A stretch of DNA of 64,000 nt from Streptomyces chryseus (lineage in GTDB: Bacteria; Actinomycetota; Actinomycetes; Streptomycetales; Streptomycetaceae). Each line of letters starts with the position of its first letter. The stretch's first letter is position 1. The translations under genes and the position numbers were made by a program. The notes beneath the pieces were generated by a model. It saw only the letters and a program-made list of their open reading frames with translations. It was not told the origin of the DNA and did not search any database. The stretch is from positions 124,001 through 188,000 of the forward strand of contig NZ_BMVO01000002.1 in the NCBI RefSeq assembly GCF_014650755.1, read 5' to 3'. Below, in pieces: positions 52,079 to 61,008 of the stretch.

Positions 52079-53668
52079 GTGAAAAGGCGTAACCAGTGGC
52101 TGACGGCCCCGCTCGCGGCGGGACTGGCGGCGGGGCTGCTCAGCGGTTGTGGCACCGAAGAGGGCGGCTCGGGGGGCACTGAGGGTGGTGTGGTCATCGG
52201 AATGTCGGACGAGGTGCTGGCCACCGACCCGGCATCGGGCTACGACCCGGGCTCCTGGCTGCTGTTCAACAACGTCTTCCAGTCGCTGCTGAGCTTCCCC
52301 AAGGGCAGCACGTCCCCGCAGCCCGAGGCCGCGAAGACCTGCGACTTCGACAAGGGCGGCAGCACGGTCTTCCGCTGCACCCTGCGCGACGGCCTGAAGT
52401 TCAGCAACGGCAACGAGCTGACCTCGAAGGACGTCAAGTACTCCTTCGAGCGCTCGCTGAAGATCAACGACAAGGCCGGCCCCGCGGCGGTCATGCTCGG
52501 TTCCATCGGCACGATCGAGACGCCCGACGCGAAGAACATCGTCTTCCGCCTCAAGGTGCCGGACGCCACCTTCCCGAGCAAGATCGCCTCGGGCGCCGGC
52601 TCCATCGTCGACCACCGCGAGTACGCGTTCGACAAGCTGCGCACGGACAACAAGGCGGTCGGCTCGGGCCCGTACACGCTGGACTCCTTCGGCCGGGCCG
52701 ACGCGTCCTTCTCGGTCAACGAGAACTACCAGGGCACCGCCGAGACGAAGAACAACGGCGTCACCATGAAGTTCTTCCACGGTGACCAGAAGGCGCTGGC
52801 GGCCTCCCTCAAGAAGCGCGACGTCGACATCGCCTACCGAGGACTCACGGCCGACGACATCGCCGACCTGGAGACCTCCACCGCCCACCGTGAGAAGGGC
52901 ATCGAGGTCGTCGAGGGCTCCAGCGCCGAGGTCCAGCACCTGGTCTTCAACGTGAACGACCCGGTCGTCGGCAAGCCGGCCGTGCGCAAGGCCATGGCGT
53001 ACCTCATCGACCGCGACGCCCTGGTGCGGGACGTCTACCAGTCCACCGCCACCCCGCTGTACTCGATCATCCCGAGCGGCATCGGCGCCCACAACACGGC
53101 GTTCTTCGACACCTACGGCGGCAGCCCGCAGCCCGCCAAGGCCCAGCGCGTCCTGCGCGGCGCGGGCATCACGGACAAGGTGAAGCTCACCCTCTGGGCC
53201 ACGCCCAGCCGCTACGGCCCGGCCACCGTCGAGGAGTTCAAGGCGATAGCCAAGCAGCTCAACAGGAGCGGGCTGTTCGACGCGACGGTCGAGTCGGTCG
53301 AGATCAACGAGTACGAGCGGAACATCGCGGCCGGCAAGTACGGCGTGTACGTGAAGGGCTGGGTCCCCGACTACCCGGACCCGGACAACTTCACCCTGCC
53401 GTTCTTCGGCAAGGACAACGTCCTCGCCAACAACTACGAGAACCGCAAGATCACGGAGGGGATCATCCCCGACACCGCCGCCGCGACCGACCGTCCCATG
53501 GCGGAGGAGGACTTCAACAAGCTCCAGGACATCGTCGCCGACGAGGTGCCGATCATCCCGCTGTGGCAGGGCAAGCAGTACGCCGTGGCGTACGACGACA
53601 TCTCGGGCCTGGAGTGGACCCTGGACGCGTCGACCGTCTTCCGGTTCTGGGAGATCAGCAAGGGCTGA
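52079..53668 (+). CDS. Family-5 extracellular solute-binding lipoprotein (second of two)
   Basis: A 529-residue paralogue of the preceding protein. The signal peptide has a KRRNQW start and lipobox LSGC. It shares CTLRDGLKFSNGNELTSKDVKYSFERSL, PDATFPSKIASGAGSIVD, YQSTATPLYSIIPSG and IIPLWQGKQYAVAYDDISGLEW with the first protein, but differs clearly elsewhere, so the duplication is old. GTG 52079 has AAGGA upstream. It ends at a strong bidirectional hairpin. Confidence 0.93.
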   Translation: MKRRNQWLTAPLAAGLAAGLLSGCGTEEGGSGGTEGGVVIGMSDEVLATDPASGYDPGSWLLFNNVFQSLLSFPKGSTSPQPEAAKTCDFDKGGSTVFRCTLRDGLKFSNGNELTSKDVKYSFERSLKINDKAGPAAVMLGSIGTIETPDAKNIVFRLKVPDATFPSKIASGAGSIVDHREYAFDKLRTDNKAVGSGPYTLDSFGRADASFSVNENYQGTAETKNNGVTMKFFHGDQKALAASLKKRDVDIAYRGLTADDIADLETSTAHREKGIEVVEGSSAEVQHLVFNVNDPVVGKPAVRKAMAYLIDRDALVRDVYQSTATPLYSIIPSGIGAHNTAFFDTYGGSPQPAKAQRVLRGAGITDKVKLTLWATPSRYGPATVEEFKAIAKQLNRSGLFDATVESVEINEYERNIAAGKYGVYVKGWVPDYPDPDNFTLPFFGKDNVLANNYENRKITEGIIPDTAAATDRPMAEEDFNKLQDIVADEVPIIPLWQGKQYAVAYDDISGLEWTLDASTVFRFWEISKG

Positions 53669-53683
53669 GCCCTGGCCGCCGGC

Positions 53684-53729
53684 GCGTGAAGCCGGACCCA
53701 GCCCCCCGGGGCCGGGTCCGGCTTCACGC
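53684..53729. terminator. Bidirectional hairpin terminator
   Basis: A perfect 16-bp stem (53684-53699 with 53714-53729) and a 14-base loop that can itself pair, between the convergent lipoprotein and response-regulator genes. Confidence 0.8.
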
Positions 53730-53739
53730 CGTACGGGTG

Positions 53740-54411
53740 CTACTGGGCGCCCGGCCTGACCAGGCCGCTCTCGTACGCGTACACCGCGGCCTGCACCCGG
53801 TCGCGCAGCCCGAGCTTCGTCAGCACATGCCCCACGTGCGTCTTCACAGTCGTCTCGCTCACGAAGAGGTCGGCGGCGATCTCCGCGTTGGACAGCCCGC
53901 GGGCCACCAGCTTCAGCACCTCGACCTCACGCTCGGTGAGGGTGTGCAGCGTGTCGGGGACCTGCTCCTCGCCCGACGGCAGGTGGTCGGCGTACTTGTC
54001 GAGCAGCCGGCGCGTGATGCTCGGCGCCAGCATCGCCTCGCCCGCCGCGACGACCCGGATCGCCTGCACCAGCTCGGTGGCGGGCGCGTCCTTCAGCAGG
54101 AAGCCGCTGGCCCCGGCGCGCAGCGCCTCCACGACGTACTCGTCGAGGTCGAACGTGGTCAGCACGAGCACCTTCGCCGGGCCGTCCTTGCCGGGGCCGG
54201 TGATCTGACGCGTCGCCTCCACGCCGTCCATCCGGGGCATCCGGATGTCCATCAGGACGACATCGGGCTGCAGCGCCCGCACCTGGTCGAGCGCCTGGAG
54301 ACCGTCTCCGGCCTCACCGACGACCGCGAGATCCTGCTCGGCCTCCAGAATCATCCGGAAGCCGGTGCGCAGCAGGGGCTGGTCGTCGACCAGTAGGACG
54401 CGGATAGCCAC
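53740..54411 (-). CDS. NarL/LuxR-type response regulator
   Basis: A 223-residue two-component regulator. The receiver domain has the acidic pair at residues 9-10, the phosphorylatable Asp55 in VVLMDIRMPRMDG, LTTFDLDEY, and Lys near GFLLKDAP. The LuxR helix-turn-helix is at about 155-215 (LTEREVEVLKLVARGLSNAEIAADLFVSETTVKTHVGHVLTKLGLRDR). GTG 54411 has AAGGAG upstream. No histidine kinase gene is adjacent; the gene lies 14 bp after a nuclease gene on the same strand. The partner kinase must lie elsewhere. Confidence 0.93.
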   Translation of the reverse strand: MAIRVLLVDDQPLLRTGFRMILEAEQDLAVVGEAGDGLQALDQVRALQPDVVLMDIRMPRMDGVEATRQITGPGKDGPAKVLVLTTFDLDEYVVEALRAGASGFLLKDAPATELVQAIRVVAAGEAMLAPSITRRLLDKYADHLPSGEEQVPDTLHTLTEREVEVLKLVARGLSNAEIAADLFVSETTVKTHVGHVLTKLGLRDRVQAAVYAYESGLVRPGAQ

Positions 54412-54425
54412 GGAGGACTCCTTCT

Positions 54426-55319
54426 CTAGACCGCGTCCATTCTGCCCTGGCCGCCCTCGGCCGGATCGGCCGGGCGCACCGTCAGCTGCACGGGCAGCGG
54501 GTACACCGGGGGAGTGCCGCCGAATTCCGGGCACACCGCCCGGTGATCGCACCAGCCGCACAGCTTCGTCGGCCGCGGTCGCCACTCACCGGTCTCGGTG
54601 GCTTCCTTGATGGCCTCCCACAGCGCGAGCAGCTTGCGCTCCACGCGCTCCAGATCCGCCTCGACGGGGTCGTACGTCAGAACGTCGCCACTGCCGAGGT
54701 ACACCAGCTGCAGCCGGCGCGGCACGACGCCCTTCCACCGCCAGATCACCAGCGCGTAGAACTTCATCTGGAACAGCGCGCCGTCGGCGTACTCGGCCCG
54801 GGGCGCCTTGCCCGTCTTGTAGTCGACGATCCGCACCTCACCGGAGGGCGCCACGTCCACCCGGTCGATGATGCCGCGCAGCCGCAGTCCCGACTCCAGC
54901 TCCGTCTCGACGAAGAGCTCCCGCTCGGCGGGCTCCAGCCGCGTCGGGTCCTCCAGCGTGAACCACCGCTCGACCAGCTCCTCGGCCTCCACCAGCCAGC
55001 GCGACAGCCGCTCGCCCTCCGGATCCTCCGCGAACAGCTCTGTGAGCTGCGGCTTCGACTCCAGCAGCCGGTTCCACTGACCGGGCACCAGCGCCCTGGC
55101 CCGCCCCGCCGTGCGCTCCGTCGCCGGTACGTCGAAGAGCCGCTCCAGCACGGCGTGCACCAGCGTGCCCCGGGTCGCCGCCTCGCTCGGCTTCTCCGGC
55201 AGCTTGTCGATCACCCGGAACCGGTAGAGCAGCGGGCACTGCATGAAATCGCTCGCCCGCGAGGGGGAGAGCGAGGTGGGGCGCTGGGCAGCGTCGGCCC
55301 GACCGGAACTCGTAGTCAT
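54426..55319 (-). CDS. RecB-family nuclease, PD-(D/E)XK with Fe-S cysteines
   Basis: A 297-residue single-domain nuclease of the PDDEXK_1 type. GTLVHAVLERLF holds the first histidine, RLRGIIDRVD the metal aspartate, and VRIVDYKTGKAP the catalytic D-x-K. Cys28 (QCPLLYRF) and the C-terminal CGWCDHRAVC place four cysteines as in the 4Fe-4S cluster of AddB/Cas4-type nucleases. It probably processes DNA ends in repair. Without a helicase domain it may act alone or with another protein. It is in operon with the response regulator. Confidence 0.92.
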   Translation of the reverse strand: MTTSSGRADAAQRPTSLSPSRASDFMQCPLLYRFRVIDKLPEKPSEAATRGTLVHAVLERLFDVPATERTAGRARALVPGQWNRLLESKPQLTELFAEDPEGERLSRWLVEAEELVERWFTLEDPTRLEPAERELFVETELESGLRLRGIIDRVDVAPSGEVRIVDYKTGKAPRAEYADGALFQMKFYALVIWRWKGVVPRRLQLVYLGSGDVLTYDPVEADLERVERKLLALWEAIKEATETGEWRPRPTKLCGWCDHRAVCPEFGGTPPVYPLPVQLTVRPADPAEGGQGRMDAV

Positions 55320-55485
55320 GCCACGACCCTAAGACCCCGCACTGACAGACCCGGCATCAATGGCCGCGAATGGGGAGCCGAGGCGGAGTCCGGCGGGGCA
55401 GTCCGCATACCATCGACGGCAGACCCCTCTCGCGCTGCGTGGCCGGTGGACGCGGCGCGAGGACGCCTGCGAACGAAGGGACCCT

Positions 55486-56700
55486 GTGAACGAGAGCGGC
55501 GAGCGCGACAAGAGCGGCGGGAGCGGCGGCAAGCCGCAGCGCCCGCGCGAGCCGGGCGGCGGCCTCCTCATGGGCCGCCCGTTCGGCGTGCCGGTCTACG
55601 TCGCCCCCAGCTGGTTCCTCGTCGCCGCCCTCATCACCTGGGTCTTCGGCGGCCAGCTCGACCGCGTCCTGCCGGAGTTGGGCAACCTCCGGTACCTGGT
55701 CTCCCTCTTCTTCGCCGTCGCCTTCTACGCCTCCGTGCTGGTCCACGAGCTGGCCCACACCGTCGCCGCGCTCCGCTTCAAGCTGCCGGTGCGCCGGATC
55801 CAGCTCCAGTTCTTCGGAGGGGTCTCGGAGATCGAGAAGGAGTCCGAGACTCCGGGGCGCGAGTTCGTCCTCGCCTTCGTCGGCCCGCTGCTCTCGCTCG
55901 TCCTGGGCGGTGTCTTCTACGCCGGCATGCGGATCGTGGAACCCGGCACGGTGCCCGGCGTCCTGCTGGCCGGCCTGATGATCTCCAACCTCATCGTGGC
56001 GGCCTTCAACCTGCTGCCAGGCCTCCCGCTGGACGGCGGCCGGATGCTCCGGGCCGTCGTGTGGAAGATCACCGGTAAGCCGATGAGCGGCACCATCGCC
56101 GCCGCCTGGGTCGGCCGGGCGCTCGCCGTCGCCGTCCTCATCGGCCTGCCGCTGCTCACCCACACCGGCGCCCTCGGCAACTCCACCGAGGACATCGGCG
56201 GCATGGAGACCGTCACCGACGCCCTGCTCGCCGCCATCCTCGCCGCCATCATCTGGACCGGCGCCGGCAACAGCCTGCGGATGGCCCGGCTGCGCGAGCA
56301 CCTCCCCGACCTGCGCGCCCGTACGCTCACCCGCCGCGCGGTCCCCGTCGAGTCGGAGACCCCGCTGTCCGAGGCCCTGCGCCGTGCCAACGCGGCCGGG
56401 GCGCGCGCCCTGGTCGTCGTCGACGGGCAGGGGGAGCCCACGGGGGTCGTCCGCGAGACGGCCATCGTCGGCGTACCGGAGCACCGCAGGCCATGGGTCG
56501 CGGTGAGCGGACTCGCCCAGGACCTCACCGAGGACATGAAGATCGCGGCCGAGCTGGCGGGCGAGGCCCTGCTGGAGCGTCTGCGGGCCGCCCCGGCGAC
56601 GGAGTACCTGGTGGTCGAAGAGACCGGCGAGATCTACGGCGTGCTGTCCACCGCCGACGTGGAGCGCGCCTTCGTGTCGGCCATGGCCCGCCCGCAGTAG
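55486..56700 (+). CDS. Site-2 protease family protein (M50) with CBS domains
   Basis: A 404-residue membrane metalloprotease. A charged, disordered N-terminus is followed by four to six membrane segments. VLVHELAHTVAAL (about residues 84-96) is the HExxH motif, and NLIVAAFNLLPGLPLDGGRML (about 170-190) supplies the third zinc ligand. The C-terminal half (about 275-400) is a CBS pair (VPVESETPLSEALRRANAAGARALVVVD and so on). The family cuts anti-sigma factors or other membrane proteins. GTG 55486 has GAAGGG upstream. Divergent from recB; trmI follows. Confidence 0.92.
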   Translation: MNESGERDKSGGSGGKPQRPREPGGGLLMGRPFGVPVYVAPSWFLVAALITWVFGGQLDRVLPELGNLRYLVSLFFAVAFYASVLVHELAHTVAALRFKLPVRRIQLQFFGGVSEIEKESETPGREFVLAFVGPLLSLVLGGVFYAGMRIVEPGTVPGVLLAGLMISNLIVAAFNLLPGLPLDGGRMLRAVVWKITGKPMSGTIAAAWVGRALAVAVLIGLPLLTHTGALGNSTEDIGGMETVTDALLAAILAAIIWTGAGNSLRMARLREHLPDLRARTLTRRAVPVESETPLSEALRRANAAGARALVVVDGQGEPTGVVRETAIVGVPEHRRPWVAVSGLAQDLTEDMKIAAELAGEALLERLRAAPATEYLVVEETGEIYGVLSTADVERAFVSAMARPQ

Positions 56701-56756
56701 ACGCCCGCGCCCCCTCCGACGGCGTACCGCGGCGAATCGGGCCCCCGAAAGACCGG

Positions 56757-56762
56757 TACGCT
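56757..56762 (+). promoter_or_regulatory. -10 hexamer of trmI, leaderless promoter
   Basis: TACGCT lies six bases before ATG 56769. Confidence 0.5.
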
Positions 56763-56768
56763 GGTCAC

Positions 56769-57677
56769 ATGTCCGAACCGACCGGTGCCGCCCGCCGTCG
56801 CGGCCCCTTCCAGGTCGGGGACCAGGTCCAGCTCACCGACCCCAAGGGACGCCACTACACGTTCACGCTCGAGGCCGGGAAGAATTTCCACACCCACAAG
56901 GGTTCCTTCCCCCACGACGAGCTGATCGGTGCTCCCGAGGGCAGTGTTGTCCGTACCACGGGAAACGTCGCCTACCTCGCGCTGCGCCCCCTGCTCCCCG
57001 ACTATGTCCTGTCCATGCCCCGCGGCGCCGCCGTGGTCTACCCCAAGGACGCGGGCCAGATCCTGGCCTTCGCCGACATCTTCGCCGGCGCCCGCGTCGT
57101 CGAGGCGGGGGTCGGATCCGGCTCGCTGAGCAGCTTCCTGCTGCGCGCCATCGGCGACCAGGGCATGCTGCACTCCTACGAGCGCCGCGAGGACTTCGCC
57201 GAGATCGCCACGCAGAACGTGGAGCGCTACTTCGGCGGTCCGCACCCCGCCTGGCAGCTCACCGTCGGCGACCTCCAGGACAACCTGACCGACACCGATG
57301 TCGACCGGGTGATCCTGGACATGCTCGCCCCGTGGGAGTGCCTCGAGGTCGTCCGCAAGGCGCTCGTCCCCGGCGGCATCCTCTGCTGCTACGTGGCCAC
57401 CACCACCCAGCTGGCGCGCACCGTCGAGTCCATCCGGGAGATCGGCTGCTTCGCGGAGCCGACCGCCTGGGAGTCGATGATCCGCAACTGGCACGTCGAG
57501 GGCCTGGCCGTGCGCCCCGACCATCGGATGATCGGCCACACCGGCTTCCTCCTCACCGCCCGCCGCCTCGCGGACGGCGTGGAGCCCCCGCTGCGCCGCC
57601 GCCGCCCCGCCAAGGGCGCGTACGGCGAGGACTACACGGGCCCCGGCAGCGAGAGCGGTTCCGCCTCCCGGGGCTGA
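56769..57677 (+). CDS. trmI: tRNA (adenine-58-N1) methyltransferase
   Basis: A 302-residue TrmI-type enzyme. The N-terminal beta domain contains KGRHYTFTLEAGKNFHTHKGSFPHDELIG. RVVEAGVGSGSLSSFLLRAIG (about residue 110) is the SAM-binding motif I, and VDRVILDMLAPWECLEVV the active-site motif. It forms m1A58 in the T loop as a tetramer. The C-terminus (RRRRPAKGAYGEDYTGPGSE) is typical of actinobacteria. It lies upstream of the proteasome region, as in mycobacteria. Start at ATG 56769, probably leaderless. Confidence 0.94.
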   Translation: MSEPTGAARRRGPFQVGDQVQLTDPKGRHYTFTLEAGKNFHTHKGSFPHDELIGAPEGSVVRTTGNVAYLALRPLLPDYVLSMPRGAAVVYPKDAGQILAFADIFAGARVVEAGVGSGSLSSFLLRAIGDQGMLHSYERREDFAEIATQNVERYFGGPHPAWQLTVGDLQDNLTDTDVDRVILDMLAPWECLEVVRKALVPGGILCCYVATTTQLARTVESIREIGCFAEPTAWESMIRNWHVEGLAVRPDHRMIGHTGFLLTARRLADGVEPPLRRRRPAKGAYGEDYTGPGSESGSASRG

Positions 57678-57692
57678 ACCGGCAACGAGCCA

Positions 57693-57744
57693 GCGCCGCC
57701 GCCGAGTTCCCCGACCGACCGGGGAACTCGGCGGCGGCGCTTTT
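57693..57744 (+). terminator. Strong intrinsic terminator after trmI
   Basis: A perfect 20-bp stem (57693-57712 with 57721-57740), an eight-base loop and TTTT at 57741-57744. Confidence 0.9.
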
Positions 57745-57853
57745 CCGTTACCGGATGTTTGCCCCACCGGTACGGACCCCCCGGTTCCGCCGGGCTGTGA
57801 CGTGTGGCACGATGCTCGCCACCCCACCGGTACAGCCCCAGGAGACACCCCGC

Positions 57854-58429
57854 GTGCAGACCTCCGCCGCCGCCCTGGACCTCGCGCACACCCGGCCCCG
57901 CCCGCTGCACTGGCTCGCCACCGCCGCCGCCATGGCCGCGGTCGTCGCCGCGGCCGGCCTGCTCCAGCCCGAGGCGGCCACCGCCTCCCAGACGGCCGTC
58001 GGAGCGGCGGCCGGGCCGGTGGAGGCAGCAGCGGCGCCCGCCCCCGACGCGTCGGGCGCGGTGTACCCCCTGGACTGCCACGGCCAGAAGCCCGCCGTGG
58101 TGGAGAAGGGCTCAGGCGACCTGGACGGCGACGGCCGGCCCGAGACCGTGGCGGTCGTGCGCTGCGTGTCGGGCATCGGCACCCCGCCGAGCGGGGTCTT
58201 CGTACTCACCGGCCCGTCGTCGCGCGTGGTGGCGACGCTGGTGGACCCGGCCGACGGGATGGGCGTCACTGACTTCGCGGTACGCGGGGGCGCGGTCCGG
58301 GCCACGCTGCTCGGCTACTCGTCGCCGGACGTGCCGCGCTGCTGCCCCGACCGGCGGGAGATGGTCAAGTGGCAGTGGCGGGGCGGCAAGTTCGCCCGGA
58401 CCGTACTGCCGGACGCGCGCAGTATGTGA
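57854..58429 (+). CDS. Secreted or membrane-anchored hypothetical protein
   Basis: A 191-residue protein with a long N-terminal signal or anchor (HWLATAAAMAAVVAAAGLLQPEAATASQT, about residues 20-48) and an Ala/Pro linker. The mature part contains SGDLDGDGRPETVAVVRC, an FG-GAP/VCBS-like calcium loop, and a cysteine-rich RCCPDRREMVKWQWRGGKF end. GTG 57854 has AGGAGA upstream; an ATG at 57812 lacks a ribosome site. Function unknown. It is convergent with the ferredoxin gene. Confidence 0.8.
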   Translation: MQTSAAALDLAHTRPRPLHWLATAAAMAAVVAAAGLLQPEAATASQTAVGAAAGPVEAAAAPAPDASGAVYPLDCHGQKPAVVEKGSGDLDGDGRPETVAVVRCVSGIGTPPSGVFVLTGPSSRVVATLVDPADGMGVTDFAVRGGAVRATLLGYSSPDVPRCCPDRREMVKWQWRGGKFARTVLPDARSM

Positions 58430-58433
58430 GCGG

Positions 58434-58754
58434 TCACTCCGCGTCGGGGCCGTAGACCTCGACCTGGTCCGCGACACGGCGTACGTGGATGCAGTCGCCC
58501 GGGCACTCCTTGGCCGAGTCGACGACGTCCCGGAGAAGCGGCAGCGGCACGGGCGTTGTGGCGCCGGGGCTCTGCAGCAGCTCGTCGCCGGGGCTCTTCA
58601 CGTACGCCAGCCCGTCGATGTCGAGCTCGAAGACGTCGGGGGCGTACTGGACGCAGATGCCGTCGCCGGTGCAGAGGTCCTGGTCGATCCACACCTCGAG
58701 CGGGTCGCCGGTCTGTGCGCCGTCGTCGGTGGGAGCCTTCTGCTGCACGGTCAT
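58434..58754 (-). CDS. Ferredoxin
   Basis: A 106-residue ferredoxin. IDQDLCTGDGICVQYAPDVFEL and SAKECPGDCIHV give the cysteines CxxxxxC...CP, typical of actinobacterial 3Fe-4S (or 4Fe-4S) ferredoxins that serve P450s and other oxidoreductases. ATG 58754 has AGGAG upstream; a longer reading has no site. No partner P450 is in the window. It is divergent from arc, with about 240 bp between them, which contain GTGTT-G-AACAC at 58806-58816 in the ferredoxin upstream region. Confidence 0.9.
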   Translation of the reverse strand: MTVQQKAPTDDGAQTGDPLEVWIDQDLCTGDGICVQYAPDVFELDIDGLAYVKSPGDELLQSPGATTPVPLPLLRDVVDSAKECPGDCIHVRRVADQVEVYGPDAE

Positions 58755-58929
58755 ATCTCCTGCCGTTTCCTGCGCGGTTGTAGCAATTGGAGCCAGCCCT
58801 GACGGGTGTTGAACACTTCGACGATACAACCGGCCGCTTTCCGATGTTGATGGGTGGGTATTCCCCTGGTGTGAGGGAGTACGCAAGGGTGAAGATCGGA
58901 CACACCCCGCAGTCTTTGTGATCTAGGGG

Positions 58930-58957
58930 TTTCAACCCGCACCCGCCCAGGTAGGGT
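58930..58957 (+). promoter_or_regulatory. Candidate promoter of arc
   Basis: TTTCAA and TAGGGT with a 16-base spacer, about 40 bp before the start. The TAGGGT -10 recurs upstream of pup (62598). Confidence 0.35.
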
Positions 58958-58995
58958 CAGGAAGCGTCCAGCTCCCCTTGGAGGAGGTGAGGACC

Positions 58996-60762
58996 GTGGC
59001 AGCCCACGACGACGACATCAACCGCGGCATCCGGCCGGTGCGAGGGTCTGAGGACCCCGCCGGTCAGGTTGCCTATCTCGAGCAGGAAATCGCCGTCCTG
59101 CGCCGCAAGCTCGCCGACTCTCCGCGTCATACGAGGATTCTCGAAGAGCGGATCGTCGAGCTGCAGACCAACTTGGCCGGCGTGTCCGCTCAGAACGAGC
59201 GGCTCGCCAATACGCTCCGTGAGGCCCGCGACCAGATCGTGGCCCTCAAGGAAGAAGTCGACCGGCTCGCGCAGCCGCCGGCCGGCTTCGGTGTCTTCCT
59301 CACGGCGAACGAGGACGGCACGGCCGACATCTTCACCGGTGGCCGCAAGCTACGGGTGAACGTCAGCCCCAGCGTGGAGCTCGAAGAGCTCCGGCGTGGC
59401 CAGGAGGTCATGCTCAACGAGGCCCTCAACGTGGTCGAGGCCATGGCGTACGAGCGCGCCGGGGAAATCGTCACCCTCAAGGAGATCCTTGAGGACGGCG
59501 AGCGCGCCCTGGTGCAGGGGCACACCGACGAGGAACGGGTGGTGCGGCTCGCCGAGCCGCTGCTGGACGTCACCATCCGCCCCGGCGACGCCCTGCTGCT
59601 GGAACCCAGGTCCGGCTACGTCTACGAAGTCATCCCGAAGAGCGAGGTCGAGGAGCTCGTCCTCGAAGAGGTCCCGGACGTCGACTACGACAAGATCGGC
59701 GGTCTGGGCGGCCAGATCGAGATGATCCGCGACGCGGTCGAGCTTCCGTACCTCTACCCCGACCTCTTCAAGGAGCACGAACTGCGGCCGCCGAAGGGCA
59801 TCCTGCTCTACGGTCCGCCCGGCTGCGGCAAGACGCTGATCGCGAAGGCCGTCGCCAACTCCCTTGCGAAGAAGGTCGCCGAGGTGACCGGCCAGCCCGC
59901 GGGGAAGAGTTACTTCCTCAACATCAAGGGCCCCGAGCTCCTCAACAAGTACGTCGGTGAGACCGAGCGGCACATCCGCCTCGTCTTCCAGCGTGCCCGG
60001 GAGAAGGCGAGCGAGGGCACCCCCGTCATCGTCTTCTTCGACGAGATGGAATCGCTCTTCCGCACCCGTGGCTCGGGTGTCAGCTCGGACGTGGAGAACA
60101 CCATCGTTCCGCAGCTGCTCGCCGAGATCGACGGTGTGGAGGGTCTGGAGAACGTCATCGTCATCGGCGCCTCCAACCGCGAGGACATGATCGACCCCGC
60201 GATCCTGCGGCCCGGCCGGCTCGACGTCAAGATCAAGATCGAGCGTCCGGACGCGGAGGCGGCGAAGGACATCTTCGCGAAGTACCTCCGCTCCACCCTG
60301 CCGCTGCACGCGGACGACCTGGCCGAGCACACCGGCTCCAGGGAGGCCGCGGTCCACGGCATGATCCAGTCGGTCGTCGAGCAGATGTACGCCGAGTCCG
60401 AGGAGAATCGCTTCCTCGAGGTCACGTACGCGAACGGCGACAAGGAAGTCCTGTACTTCAAGGACTTCAATTCCGGCGCGATGATCCAGAACATCGTCGA
60501 CCGGGCCAAGAAAATGGCCATCAAGGCATTCCTCGACCAGAACCAGAAGGGTCTGCGGGTCTCCCACCTCCTCCAGGCCTGCGTGGACGAGTTCAAGGAG
60601 AACGAGGACCTGCCGAACACCACCAACCCGGACGACTGGGCCCGAATCTCCGGAAAGAAGGGCGAACGGATTGTATTCATCCGTACGCTCGTCACCGGAA
60701 AGCAGGGTGCGGACACCGGACGCTCCATCGACACGGTGGCAAACACCGGTCAGTACCTCTAG
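58996..60762 (+). CDS. arc: Proteasome-associated ATPase
   Basis: A 588-residue AAA protein (Mpa/ARC). Residues about 20-75 form the coiled coil that captures Pup ([31 protein letters not shown]). Two OB-fold domains follow (about 80-235). The AAA domain has [15 protein letters not shown] (Walker A, about 273), [12 protein letters not shown] (Walker B, about 344) and RPGRLDVKI. The C-terminal tail GQYL opens the 20S gate. It unfolds pupylated proteins into the PrcBA core. GTG 58996 has GGAGGTGAGG upstream. First gene of arc-dop-pup-prcB-prcA, with a terminator before dop. Confidence 0.97.
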   Translation: MAAHDDDINRGIRPVRGSEDPAGQVAYLEQEIAVLRRKLADSPRHTRILEERIVELQTNLAGVSAQNERLANTLREARDQIVALKEEVDRLAQPPAGFGVFLTANEDGTADIFTGGRKLRVNVSPSVELEELRRGQEVMLNEALNVVEAMAYERAGEIVTLKEILEDGERALVQGHTDEERVVRLAEPLLDVTIRPGDALLLEPRSGYVYEVIPKSEVEELVLEEVPDVDYDKIGGLGGQIEMIRDAVELPYLYPDLFKEHELRPPKGILLYGPPGCGKTLIAKAVANSLAKKVAEVTGQPAGKSYFLNIKGPELLNKYVGETERHIRLVFQRAREKASEGTPVIVFFDEMESLFRTRGSGVSSDVENTIVPQLLAEIDGVEGLENVIVIGASNREDMIDPAILRPGRLDVKIKIERPDAEAAKDIFAKYLRSTLPLHADDLAEHTGSREAAVHGMIQSVVEQMYAESEENRFLEVTYANGDKEVLYFKDFNSGAMIQNIVDRAKKMAIKAFLDQNQKGLRVSHLLQACVDEFKENEDLPNTTNPDDWARISGKKGERIVFIRTLVTGKQGADTGRSIDTVANTGQYL

Positions 60763-60770
60763 ATCGCAGA

Positions 60771-60805
60771 CCGGCTGCGGGTGCCCCCCGGGCATCCGCA
60801 GCCGG
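60771..60805 (+). terminator. Hairpin terminator after arc
   Basis: A 16-bp stem with one G-T pair (60771-60786 with 60790-60805), CCC loop and CTGCTTTCC after it, 9 bp after the arc stop. It suggests that dop has its own promoter in 60806-61008. Confidence 0.7.
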
Positions 60806-61008
60806 CTGCTTTCCAGCCACCCCGGCCGCCACACCGATCACACCCGAGCAATGACCGAATTGATCTCCCCGCCAGCGCAGAGGCGTTCTAGGCTCTTCGG
60901 TACCGCCGAGTCGCGCAGTGCGGGGCCGGGCACCGCACACGCACCGGAGAACCAGCGGTACTTGAGTGCCGCCCCCGTCCGGGGGCGACGCCGGGCAAGG
61001 AGGGCCGC

